Origin: Sthenelais limicola
Taxonomy: Eukaryota; Annelida; Polychaeta; Phyllodocida; Sigalionidae
Direction: 5' to 3'
DNA length: 64,000 nt
Assembly (NCBI GenBank): GCA_942159475.1
Contig: OW804097.1
Span: 36,220,298 to 36,284,297, forward strand
The position numbers and the translations under genes were made by a program. Shown here piece by piece: positions 11,601 to 23,600 of the stretch. Within the stretch, counting starts at the first letter, position 1. Each line of letters opens with the position of its first letter. The notes below the pieces were generated by a model that saw only the letters and a program-made list of their open reading frames with translations, was not told the DNA's origin and made no database searches.

Positions 11601-14600
11601 CGAGCTGTGGGCAGAGATGGGCAACCCTGACTGGAGTTATAAAAACGTCCTACCTTATTTCAAGAAGATAGAAACCGTCACAAAGCAGGAATGGAAAGAC
11701 TCTGGTATGTATGCCTCTGGACAGTTGTATCAGGGAGGTATATGGGTCAGATTTTTAGAAAATGTACAATTCACCTTCACCAATCCTCTCAAAAAACCCA
11801 CATTTCAGACGAAAATAAAGTTCAAAATACAGTTCAACCTAACCAAACAGATTGCTAAAATCAATGCAATGCCGAATATACTTGAATTTACTATAGTATT
11901 GACCAACTTGAATTCCAAATTGTCTTTCAACGGGTTCTTTGTCCAGTAATGTAGCAGGATTTACTAAAAGTGTACAGCTGCCAATTGTACATTTTCTGAA
12001 AATCTGACCCATATACAGAGGGAGTGGAAGCCAGGTTCCATGTGTGGTACCCCAATTAGTTAAGAATAATGCCACTACAGCTTGTGATGCTGTGAGTCAG
12101 GTCCACCCACTCCCATCCCCATCCAATAGCCAATCAATTTTAAAGCTATTTCTAACTATGTGACTTTTATAGTGTTGCTGGGAAAAGGCAATCATCCAAT
12201 AGCCAATCAATCTTAAAGCTATTTCTAACTATTATGTGACTGTAATGGTATTGCTGGGAAAAGGCAATCAAATTTACCTGGGCCACCAATGTGTCAAAGA
12301 TTATATGCTGATGGAACAACTTAGCTGCTTTTTACTGATATATGATTAAACGATATAGCAAAAAGTGGTAGCAGGATACTTTGTCTAAATTCAACAGCAC
12401 CGCAGCGCCACCTGGTATACAATAGCGATAACACAACCCTGACAATCATGGTCCTGTACGATCAGCCCGTGGCTTCCACTCCGTCTGTATATACCTCCCT
12501 GGTTGTATACATTCACTGATAATAGAGAGATTTAGCAACCACAAGGCACCCACATGCACAACACTAACACATCCACTAACTATTATGTGATCTGTTTTAG
12601 GAAAATGAGTCATAAGTCGCAAAATATGGATTTTGAGATACCACTTTATTTGAAAAAAGATCAAGCCGATTCCAATGATAGTAAACACTAGGATATCTAA
12701 TATGTATTTCTATATTTTAAGTTTGATATTTTTATTTTTGAAAAAAAAAGTTTGCAATGTTTCTGGATGGGGAATTACCAGTAAAGTAACTAAATATACT
12801 CCATACGAAGGCCTTCAAAACGCAAAGATATATTTAATACAATGTCCTGAAATTTGTTACATGGGTTTATATGACTTAAGTACTGAACCCTCTAAAAATC
12901 AAAACATTTCAATAAAGGTATCTTATGATAAAAACACTACGAAAAATATTAATTTTGCGACTTATGACTCATTTTCCTGGAACACAACACGTTTGTACAT
13001 TGCTACCGCTGTGGGGATATCTCGACAGGCGCTAGGCCAAGGGCATATGCATTGCAGGCCTCTTGAGATATTATTACCCTTATTGTTCCTGAATAAATAT
13101 ATTTTTCATAATCAAAATCAGGTATATTTCTGTAAACCTCTTCTATCTTTAGGGTTGCGGGGTACAGAAGGCCCAATTACGATCACCGAATTTTTCAGCC
13201 TGCCCAAACTGATAAATGGCATTCTCAGAGCAACAGAAGCTCTTGGCTTCCAGACGAGAGATATCAACGGAGAAGATATGATCGGTAAGTAACATATTCA
13301 ACTCAACATGCACTTATTTGGGTAGAACTATGAATAGGCATGTTGCTGTCGTGTTGCACGCATTCCTCCCATCAACCTGCCTGACTTACCTTTCGACCAG
13401 GCCTATGTTGATACTATGGATTACATTGTCTTAATGTTAAATTAATATATGACAATTTAAAGTGTAATACCCAATGGTGTATATGTGTAAGAGCACGACG
13501 CAAATTATATAGATATTCTGTTCATTGTTTTTAAATATGTTTTTAGACAAAGATTCGAATTTGAATACGAAGTACTATTGACTATTGTGAAGTTGATCAC
13601 AATGTATCCATCATGTCGAAGTCTTTATGTATTGAAATGATTAATATCTTTATATAATTTTTCCTCCTATGTGTTATTGAATAACTTAGTGCCTTGCCTT
13701 ATGCAATCAGGCAACTTCTGAGAATATCAACGCTTGTCGCTGAAATGTATTTCTGTTGTCCTGAATAAACATAATTTCAAATCAAATCAACCACAAATGT
13801 GATATGTGATGTGTCACAGGGAAATCAGTCACAGGTCGCAAAGAATGGATTTTGAGATATCATCATATTTGAAAAGATTAGATCAAGGCGATTCCAATGA
13901 AGGTAAACAGTAGGATTAATCCAATAAGTGTTTCTATATTTTAAGTTTGATGTTTTTGAAAAAAAAGTTTGCAATATATTTCTGGGTGGACAATTACTAG
14001 TAAAGTAGCTAAATATACTCTCTCTATATATATCGTATTTTTATTCTGGTCCTTTCAATACAGTTACATCTTCCAGAACTGGGTTGTCTGCCTCTACCTT
14101 GGCAGGTCTACCTGACGCAACCCAATTAGTTCAATTACAAATTTTCTAATTTACCTTTATAAGAACACTAAAAACACGTGGTTATGTATAAACACTGTCT
14201 TGAAACTTCGTACATGCATGTATTCATACGACCTCAGGGGCTAAATACCCCAAACATGAGAACGTTCCAACAAAAAGATCTTGTAAAAAAATGACACTGT
14301 ATCAATTTTGCGACTTGTGACTCCTTTTTTACTGAAACACATCACATATAGGGAGGTATATGACCCATTCTCACGAAATGGGCCCACCCCAGATTTCTGG
14401 GGTCTCAGAAGTCACCAAAATTATATTTGTTAGAATCAGTTTATACTTAGTATGCCTTAAGTAGACCATTTTGGCCATCTAATCCTACATTTGCTACAGC
14501 CTGTCATCTATACTTTCTTCATAACGGGTTGTTGAAGTTCATGGATGAAAAATAGCATGTTTACATAGCGCAACATGTGGCTGTACCTTTTGTAAAAAAA

Positions 14601-17600
14601 TATTTTTCAGATTCCATTTCTTTGCACTCATATAGAATGAAACATCATTAAATGAAGTAAAACAACCAAAATAATTGTGATATTCCAACAATTAGTCCCT
14701 GTATACCAATCCAAATATTGATGCCCTCTTTCTTTTGAACACTTTCCTCATCATACTCTCTGTCGAATCAGCTTGTACTTAATAAAACAGCATAAATAAG
14801 TCAAACTAGTGCTTTATGGTAACATAAGGGTATCCTTCTGACATGTAAAGCATCATTTCCAAAATATCTCATTACATATGATGACTATCTCCAGTTAAAT
14901 ATGCGCTATGTAAACATGTGTGATGCATGACGTAAACATGATGTATGATGTAAACATGCAAACTCAGTTTCTCTCTTCTTTTTGTGCCTCTGATTCAATG
15001 TATTTACATGTTTCCTTGCTTTATTTGTGTTTGTACATACTCTGATGACCAAATAAACATCCAACATTACTATTTTTATTATAATTAGTACTGAAACCAT
15101 CCTTCAATATGAAGTATCAATTGATTTGAATCAAAATGTTAAAGTTCTTCTGTTAACTCATATTGATATGATAAATAATCTTTTGATCTTCAGAATAAAC
15201 ATTAACCTTTATGCCAAAAGCAATTTCATTTCTTTTCTCTCTCATTATCCACTGTTTTTCTTTAATCTTGTAAGAGAGTGACGTAAACATGCTGTGCTAC
15301 GTAAACATGATGCCAATAGCAGCTTCCTTTTCCTTGCCTGTAATTCCACTTTTAAAGGCCTATGCACTTTCTATCCACTGTAGAATCTATGGGAATAATT
15401 CTCACCATTGAATAAATATCTTTTATTCATGTTCTATGGCTTAGTTTTGACAATGTGTGTACATCAAAAACGTATATTGATATTTACAAACATAAAAAGT
15501 CATATCATGAATTCAATGGCAAATTTCTTCATTATTAAATTCTGCATTGAATTGCATCATTTACATAACCAGTAACTTCCAACATGTGTTTAGTGTGACA
15601 TGAATATATGCTGTGCAACATAAACATGCTTATATCTTAAATGTCTTTTTGCTGGTTAAAAAGTGTGACTGTCCTGCTTTTGTAATGTAGTTTGCATTCA
15701 TGTATGCCAATTTAGAAATGAACATTGCAAAATCTATTACTGCAATACATTTTGTTAGACAAACATAAGCATTTTTTGTAACAATATTTTGGGACTTACT
15801 TATTCGGAAAATACAACAAACAAACTACATACAATGTTATGTATATCATATTTTTTTATTTATTTTCCCCTTGCAACACTCAATGTCAAGTAAAGATTAG
15901 TAGAACAACAAGATGTCTAAGCCATAAAAGCTCTTTCTTACTTAGCCTGAATCTCTATGCTACAGTTTGTACATTGCCACATACTGCTTTTTATGATAAA
16001 CTGCGGCAAATTAATCCCCACATTTAGGTTTTACTTCTGCTGTTGCGATTTCATCCTTCCCCTTTGCATGCTCGTTTCATGTCTCCATATGTTCCTCTAT
16101 GTCAGATCCTTTCACAGTCATATCCTCTCATCCACATGTTCCCCTCCTGTCTCCATCTCTTCTGCCAGCACTTTGTCTGTCTATGATCCTTCCAGTCTCT
16201 TCAGAGCATCATTGTCTCCTTTCTCAATCTCTTCTTCCAGCATTTTTTCTGTCTCTGATCCTGCTTCCGTTTCATCCTCCTCCACCACATCTTTGTCTCC
16301 TGTCTCCATCGCTTCCACCAGCACTTTATCTGATCTCTTCTGCTGGCACATCAAAATGTGACACATAATAATAGAATAAATTCAAACTCAATGAATTCAA
16401 ACTCAAACCCAAACTGCCTCTTCCTCTCACCCTTCTGCAGTCTTGTCCTTCTCCAGTGCATATACCTATTCTGTCACTGTTGTGTTCTGTAGGCACATTG
16501 TCTGTTTCTGATCCTTCCGCTGTCTAATTTGTTTTCTCCTTATCTTTGTTTCCTGCCCCATCTCTTTTGCCAGCACTTTCTGTTCCTAAGATCCACAATC
16601 TCATATTTCTCCACTATATGTTCCTCTTCAACCACAATCTCTTTTGCTTCCACTAGCATTCCATCCTCATCTATTTTTATGAAGCAAATGCTTCATAATC
16701 AGATGATGAGTCATAATCAGATGATGAAATATCTGATTCAGGCAATTTATTTTCCTTTTCCTCCTCTTCATCTTTCAACATAAGACACGCTTGATTGTTG
16801 TTTTGACAATTAGGGCATGATGGTGTATCTATGCAACGGGTTTGGTGACAAGAGATATCTTTGAGGTAAACCTATTCTCTGTAGACACAAACAGAGTGAC
16901 ACTATACCTCTGACAGGAAACTTGCAACTGAGTTTGTCCCACACAATACAATGAGTTGTGCCCCTTATCTCTTTTCCCAGGTAATTCGCTGCTGTTAGCA
17001 GTATGCTAAAGAAACTCAAGGACAAGTTGATACCTCTCTTCATGTCTTAACTGGCAGGCCTTTTTAAGCTTAGTTTTTAAGAACAGGATTTTTTCAACTG
17101 ACTTTGAGCTTCTGAACTAAATGGGATTTGAAGCCCCGCCACCCCCCAGCCCCCCCCCCGCACCCCAAGGGCATTACTTGAACTGGCTTGTTGCTTGAAT
17201 ACAGCTTTCTTGGTCTCTTTGGGGGCCATGTTCACTTAATATGCAAGACAGTTTGCAGTAATGGATGGAATTTTGTTGGTGAAATTTTGTCTTGTAAAGT
17301 GAGGTATCAGCTTTCTGTACTGGTGCGAATACAATAGTATTTACAGCCTCTGTACTAGCGGGTAGCATATCAATTTGTATATATCCATCCACATCAATGA
17401 TAACTGCACCGCTCTTGTCTTCCTCTAGCATAAATGCCTTCTCAATAATGTATGCCACTTCATCACACTCTTTAGGCTGATTATATTCTTGTATAATGTT
17501 TGTCTTAGGTGCCCTATCTGTGTTGTTATTACCCTTTTTCAGGAATCCTTTTTTGCACACTATGTTGATTGCTTTGCTATTTACCTTTTTAGCAGTGCTG

Positions 17601-20600
17601 CTAACATGTCATTCTGGTATCTGGTTGTAATATGGTTGAACTAAGAGGGCCCTGAGGGAAGGACAATGCACATATGATGAATAAATAAAATGAATATTAT
17701 GAGGTGAGAATGGGAGCACACCAGGGTTCTAAAGTAGTGTATTCCATGCCATTTTGAGAAGCAAATATATTTGTAAAGTTTGCCTTCCCTCTCTTGCTTT
17801 CATTGACCCTATAGTCCTTATGCCTTTTCCAGGCAGCTTTAGCAGCCCATTGTTCTGCATTTCACTTCTGTATTGGCACCTGGAAAGAACAGATTTATAT
17901 ATAAATTACCACAATGTCTTTCACCACATATTTACATTGTGCATGCATGCTTACATCTCTCACATTGTATTTAGATATTTGAAGTAATATCTCAAAAATT
18001 AAAAATGCAAAAAAAAAATATGGGAAGATATTGTCTGGATACAAAAATATTGTTGCCATTAATGACCCATTCATAAGAGAAGTTCCTGACTAAGTTTACC
18101 AGTGGGAGTGGGAGATGATGGAGAATTGATATTCTCAACAAAATGCTTCTATAATGTAATTAATTATTGTTTCTATGTGCATCCAACTCTCTTCAATGCA
18201 CAGGAATAATTTGATAATGTTGTATGCATCCACCAAAGCAAAGAATACAGTGCAAAATTAGTCTATACGGGCCTGCATGTTTACGTAATACATGCATGTT
18301 TACATCATACACATAGAAAGCTTTGTATTTACATATTCAAAATTATGTATTTTCAAAATTTAAAAACTCAGCAAGGTCAAGCAATATATGATGGTTGTGT
18401 CTGGATACAAAAAGGTTCTTGCCAACATTTTAAACACTGATAACAGAATTTAGAAAAAAATGCAATAGTATGAGTTAGGCTGGGAGAGGTATTTGTCAAA
18501 TAGTGTGACTTTTATAGCGACCAATATTCACTAGATAATCATTCACCAGACTGTCCCATGCCTATGATGCATGTGATTCTTTTTCCAGCCTTCAAAAGAA
18601 GATAATAAATGTGATACAATAGTTCAGATATGTTTACGTCACCCATGCATGTTTACGTCATACATGTAAGAAGCACTGTATTTGCCCAATGGAAATTATT
18701 TTTTTCAAAATTTAAAAGCTCAGCAAGGTCAAGCAATATGTGAAGGTAGAGTGTGGATACAACAGGATAATTGCCAACATTTTAAACACTGATTATAGAA
18801 TTTTTAGAAAATTGGTAATACTAGGGGTAAGGCTGGGAAGGATATTTGTCAAATAGTGTCAGTCTTAGGGACCATTAATTCACTAGGTAAACATTCATCA
18901 GACTGTGCCCCATGCCTATGATGCATTTCATTGCTTTTCCAGCCTTCAAAGCAAGATAATGAATGTGATATAATAGTGCAGAATGCTCTGCATGTTTACG
19001 TCACACATGCATGTTTACGTCATACATATAGGAAGCACTGTATTTGCACAATGGAAATTATTTTTTTTCAAAATTTAAAAGCTTAGCAAGGTCAAGTAAT
19101 ATGTGAAGGTAGTGTCTGGATACAACAGGATAATTGCCAACGTTTTAAACACTGATTATAGAATTTTTGGAAAATAGGTAATACTAGGGGTAAGCCTGGG
19201 AAGGATCTTTTTCAAATAGTGTTAGTCTTAGGGACCATTATTTCACTAGGTAAACATTCATCAGACTGTGCCCCATGCATATGATGCATTTCATTGCTTT
19301 TCCAGCCTTTAAAGTAAGATAATGAATGTAATATAATAGTGAAAAATGCTTTGCATGTTTACGTCACACATGCATGTTTACGTCACACACATAGGAAGCA
19401 TTATATTTGCACATTCAAATTTATTTTTTTCAAAATCTAAAAACTCAGCAAGGACGAGCAATATGTGAAGGTAATGTCTGGATACAACAGGATAATTGCC
19501 AACATTTTAAACACTGATGATCGAATTTTTAGAAAATAGGTAATACTAGGGTAAGGCTTGGAGGGATATTTGTCAAATAGTGTGAGTCTTAGGGACCAAT
19601 AAATCACTAGGTAAACATTCACCAGACTGTGCCCCATGCATATGATGCATTTCATTGCTTTTCCAGCCTTTAAAGTAAGATAATGAATGTAATATAATAG
19701 TGAAAAATGCTCTGCATGTTTACGTCACACATGCATGTTTACGTCACACACATAGAAAGCATTATATTTGCACATTCAAATTTATTTTTTTCAAAATCTA
19801 AAAACTCAGCAAGGACGAGCAATATGTGAAGGTAATGTCTGGATACAAAAGGACTCTTGCCAACATTTTAAACACTGATGATCAAATTTTTAGAAAATAG
19901 GTAATACTAGGGTAAGGCTTGGAGGGATATTTGTCAAATAGTGTGAGTCTTAGGGACCAATAAATCACTAGGTAAACATTCACCAGACTGTGCCCCATGC
20001 ATATGATGCATTTCATTGCTTTTCCAGCCTTTAAAGTAAGATAATGAATGTAATATAATAGTGAAAAATGCTCTGCATGTTTACGTCACACATGCATGTT
20101 TACGTCACACACATAGGAAGCATTATATTTGCACATTCAAATTTATTTTTTTCAAAATCTAAAAACTCAGCAAGGACGAGCAATATGTGAAGGTAATGTC
20201 TGGATACAAAAGGACTCTTGCCAACATTTTAAACACTGATGATCAAATTTTTAGAAAATAGGTAATACTAGGGTAAGGCTTGGAGGGATATTTGTCAAAT
20301 AGTGTGAGTCTTAGGGACCAATAAATCACTAGGTAAACATTCACCAGACTGTGCCCCATGCATATGATGCATTTCATTGCTTTTCCAGCCTTCAAAGCAA
20401 GATAATGAATGTGATATAATAGTGCAGAATGCTCTGCATGTTTACGTCACACATGCATGTTTACATCATACATATAGGAAGCACTGTATTTGCACAATGG
20501 AAATTACTTTTTTCAAAATCTAAAAACTCAGCAAGGACGAGCAATATGTAAAGGTAGTGTCTGGATACAAATTAACAATTTATACACAAATCAGACTCTT

Positions 20601-23600
20601 CCCAATTGTCACCCCGGACTTCATGGACATAGTCAACCACGTCTACAGTGTTGTTACAACTCAGATACATATATTTTGGCAAAATAAAAAGGTTGTACTT
20701 ACTATTTCCAATCTCATCAATCCTTCCAGTGCATTTCAAATGTGTGTGGACATCTGGGGAGTCGTAGGAGCACTTTTAATAGATTGTGTGACGTAAACAT
20801 GCAAAAATGTTTACATCACACACAACGTTTTGTTCTATATCTCATTGGAATTTGTCAGGAAGGATAAATCTATTTAACCACATAAAGGATAGCATACAAG
20901 AAGCACTTGATAGGCATATCAATTAAATAATTCAATTATTTAATAAATGGCAGATGTTTTAAGTGTTTTACGTAAACATGCGCGCGTTGCGACCACATTA
21001 GACTTTTTTTACATTACATAGCCTGGCCTAGATATGTGTTTAAATTAGGCTCTAAAAAGTGGTTGGACCACAACTTACACTATTCATAATGACGTTAATG
21101 CACAAATTAATTTCATGGGAGCTTATTTTAATATTCAGACACCCCTTTACTTTTGTGTTACGTAAACATGCTCATGATTTCGCCACATATAAAATATTTC
21201 AATTCACGTTTCCGCAGGCCAATTCTAAGGAAGGGACTTTGAATTTATGTGGAGAACATTGTTCTTCAAAAGTTAGCATAGAGTAGTTATTAAATAGAAG
21301 ACATTGGAAAAAGTATTTAAGTTTTATTTAATGCATCAACACTAAAAATTAGCATTTTATCTAAAAAAATGAGTCTTATTTGTTGATAACTCCTGAGATA
21401 TTGATCCCAGGTATACAAAAGTATAGATGGCAGGAATTGTCAGAGCCTAAGGAACACGGCTGTGTTGGTTGTTTTCATCTACTGATAAAAATGAGTGATC
21501 TACCGGATGATTTGTCCGAAAAAGGGGGGTGGGCCCATTTCGTGAGAATGGGTCATATATATATTATATAAAGATTTTTATTCCAACTTTTTGTACATTC
21601 ATATAATACTTCGCAACATCATACATATTTAATACAATAAATGTGGAATCGGATATTAATAATCATCTGCAATCAGGTCTTCCAGACCGCCCAAACAAAT
21701 AAGATGAACTGTAACAGTTTGTAATGCTTAATAAAATGCCTGTCCATAGATCAATCGTTAATGATCATTGCTTTAAAGTTTATGTTTAATTCCTTGCCAT
21801 AGCTGTTGCACTATGAGGTGTACACTTATCGTTTCATAATCAGTCTTGTTCCTATTCAGGTTGGATGGCCTACCAAGCTAATATAAAGAATGGCTACAGG
21901 GAGAGTACGGCCCGCGCTTATGTCAAACCTGCTATGGATAGGCCTAACTTCCACGTCCTTACCAAAGCGCCAGTCACCAAGGTTTGTATCTGTATATCTG
22001 TATCTGTATCTGCTTGTATCTGTATAAGTATGCTTTAATTTATAATGTATTGAGCTGATTTGTTTTGATTTGAAACGACTCGGTGAAATATTTATATATA
22101 TGCAGTAGAAGATCGAATAACTGCTAATAATTAAACAGGTTAAACGATATGACTATTATATTAACGATCAAAAAATATCTCGAGTGATATATCTATGTTA
22201 ATGGTAAATGGTATGAGTTGTAATAATTAAATTGTAAGCTTTTGTTTTGTACTTGACAAATGAGAATTATCATTATATGAAACTTTGTCCAATAAAATCT
22301 TTAAAAAAAAAGGTATATAATACACTTTGACTCCAAATTGGCATTGTTTAGTTTGGGTATATGATCTGTTGGAACTATTGGAAATAAAAATAAAGAAGGA
22401 TGTGTCCAATTGACAATTCTCCTATTATATATAAACAGATCACAATTGGTTGCCATTAATCCGAAATATACTCATATATTTCGGATTAATGGCAACCAAT
22501 TGTGATCTGTTTAAGGAAAATGAGTCACAAGTTATTTCGAAAAGTGATTTATTCACAAGATGTCTTTGTTGGAATCTTGTAGTTTTTTTGGGTTGCTTAG
22601 CGCTGATAGTAGCATGAAGACATGTACCACATTTCAAGACAGTATAATACATATATCTATGCACTTCGAAAGTCATCCTATAGTCTATATTTTATATTTA
22701 GGTACTTTACAAGTTGTTATTTTGTTTGAATCAGGTTATCTTTGAAGGCAAGAGGGCAGTAGGCGTTCAGTATGTTCACGATGGACAGCTGAGAACAGTT
22801 AGAGCTAGGAAGGAAGTCATCCTCTCGGCTGGAGCAATAGGCTCCCCCCAGATACTCATGCTTTCTGGCATAGGACCCAGAGAACATCTCAAGAGTTTGA
22901 ACGTAAGTTGTTTGTTTTCTTTTAAGATCTTTAAGGGTGGTCTCCACTGGCTGCGGTAAGCTCTGCGGTAAGCCTTGCGACTGGTCCTGCCTACATGGTT
23001 CACTGGCCATGTAGGCAGGACCAGTCACCTCGTCACTTCTCACCATCACAGCACTATCGCAAGGCTTACTGCAGGATTCAGCGAGTAATAACATGGTAGA
23101 CGTGTTATTATACCTGTTATTAACATGTCAACTTTTGTGCCATGACAATTCATGTCTTACTACCCAATTGTTATGATTGTCACATTAATGAATGCCTTCT
23201 GTCGCGTTTAATTTCAACCTAAAACAATGGGGTGTGACGTAACAGACGCCAGTAGGATGGTGGGCGGTGAACCATAACAAAGCCAAAGCTAGCCTGGGTA
23301 GGAGGGGGTAACTCTACAGACCTTGTATTTGTTTCGAAATATTGGCTATATTGTGTGAGGTTCACTCACTATATATAAGCCATGTATCAGTGAAAGTGAG
23401 GAAATGTACATCTCAAAGCAATACTGATCATGGATCGGGTAGTTGTTGTAGGTTGATTGGGTGGTAAGGGGGATTTGGTTACCACAATCAAAACAAACAA
23501 TTGAAGTTTTGAAGGAAGTTTTGAAGGATAAGCATGCTAGAGTACTCGAAGTTCTACTCTTAGTGAATAGGAAATGTGCCTGACGGCCTTGGACATTTCC

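Larger units (their letters stand above)
11731..12501. mobile_element. Family B hAT-like element, copy 1 (GMC intron 3)
   Basis: Ends CAGGGAGGTATA and TATACCTCCCTG are inverted, flanked by GTTGTAT on both sides. CAGGG ends and a TSD near 8 bp are typical of hAT. A family A MITE (11744-12010) sits in its left end, and a 75-bp tandem duplication lies at 12121-12269. No transposase is present. Confidence 0.75.
14361..21555. mobile_element. 7.2-kb DNA transposon with 30-bp terminal inverted repeats, in GMC intron 4
   Basis: The 30-bp ends at 14361-14390 and 21526-21555 are exact inverted copies (TGACCCATTCTCACGAAATG inward). Both are flanked outside by TATA. Inside are many TGACGTAAACATG motifs in both orientations, a 361-bp tandem array and the decayed reading frames of an acidic protein on the - strand. 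No transposase domain is recognised, so the superfamily is open and the element is probably non-autonomous or dead. Confidence 0.75.

Noticed and set aside
12675..13292. A 205-aa open frame ending in GMC exon 4
   Set aside because: Only the last 44 codons are exon. The upstream part is intron and family C sequence; a clean acceptor at 13152 and phase agreement with exon 3 show the true start.
15957..16368. + strand Ser/Pro/Leu-rich ORFs in the 7.2-kb element
   Set aside because: They are the complement of acidic, Glu-rich - strand frames that look more like real, though decayed, coding sequence.
17985..20570. CRISPR or tRNA cluster reading of the 361-bp array
   Set aside because: Whole units repeat, with no spacer-repeat alternation and no tRNA cloverleaf.
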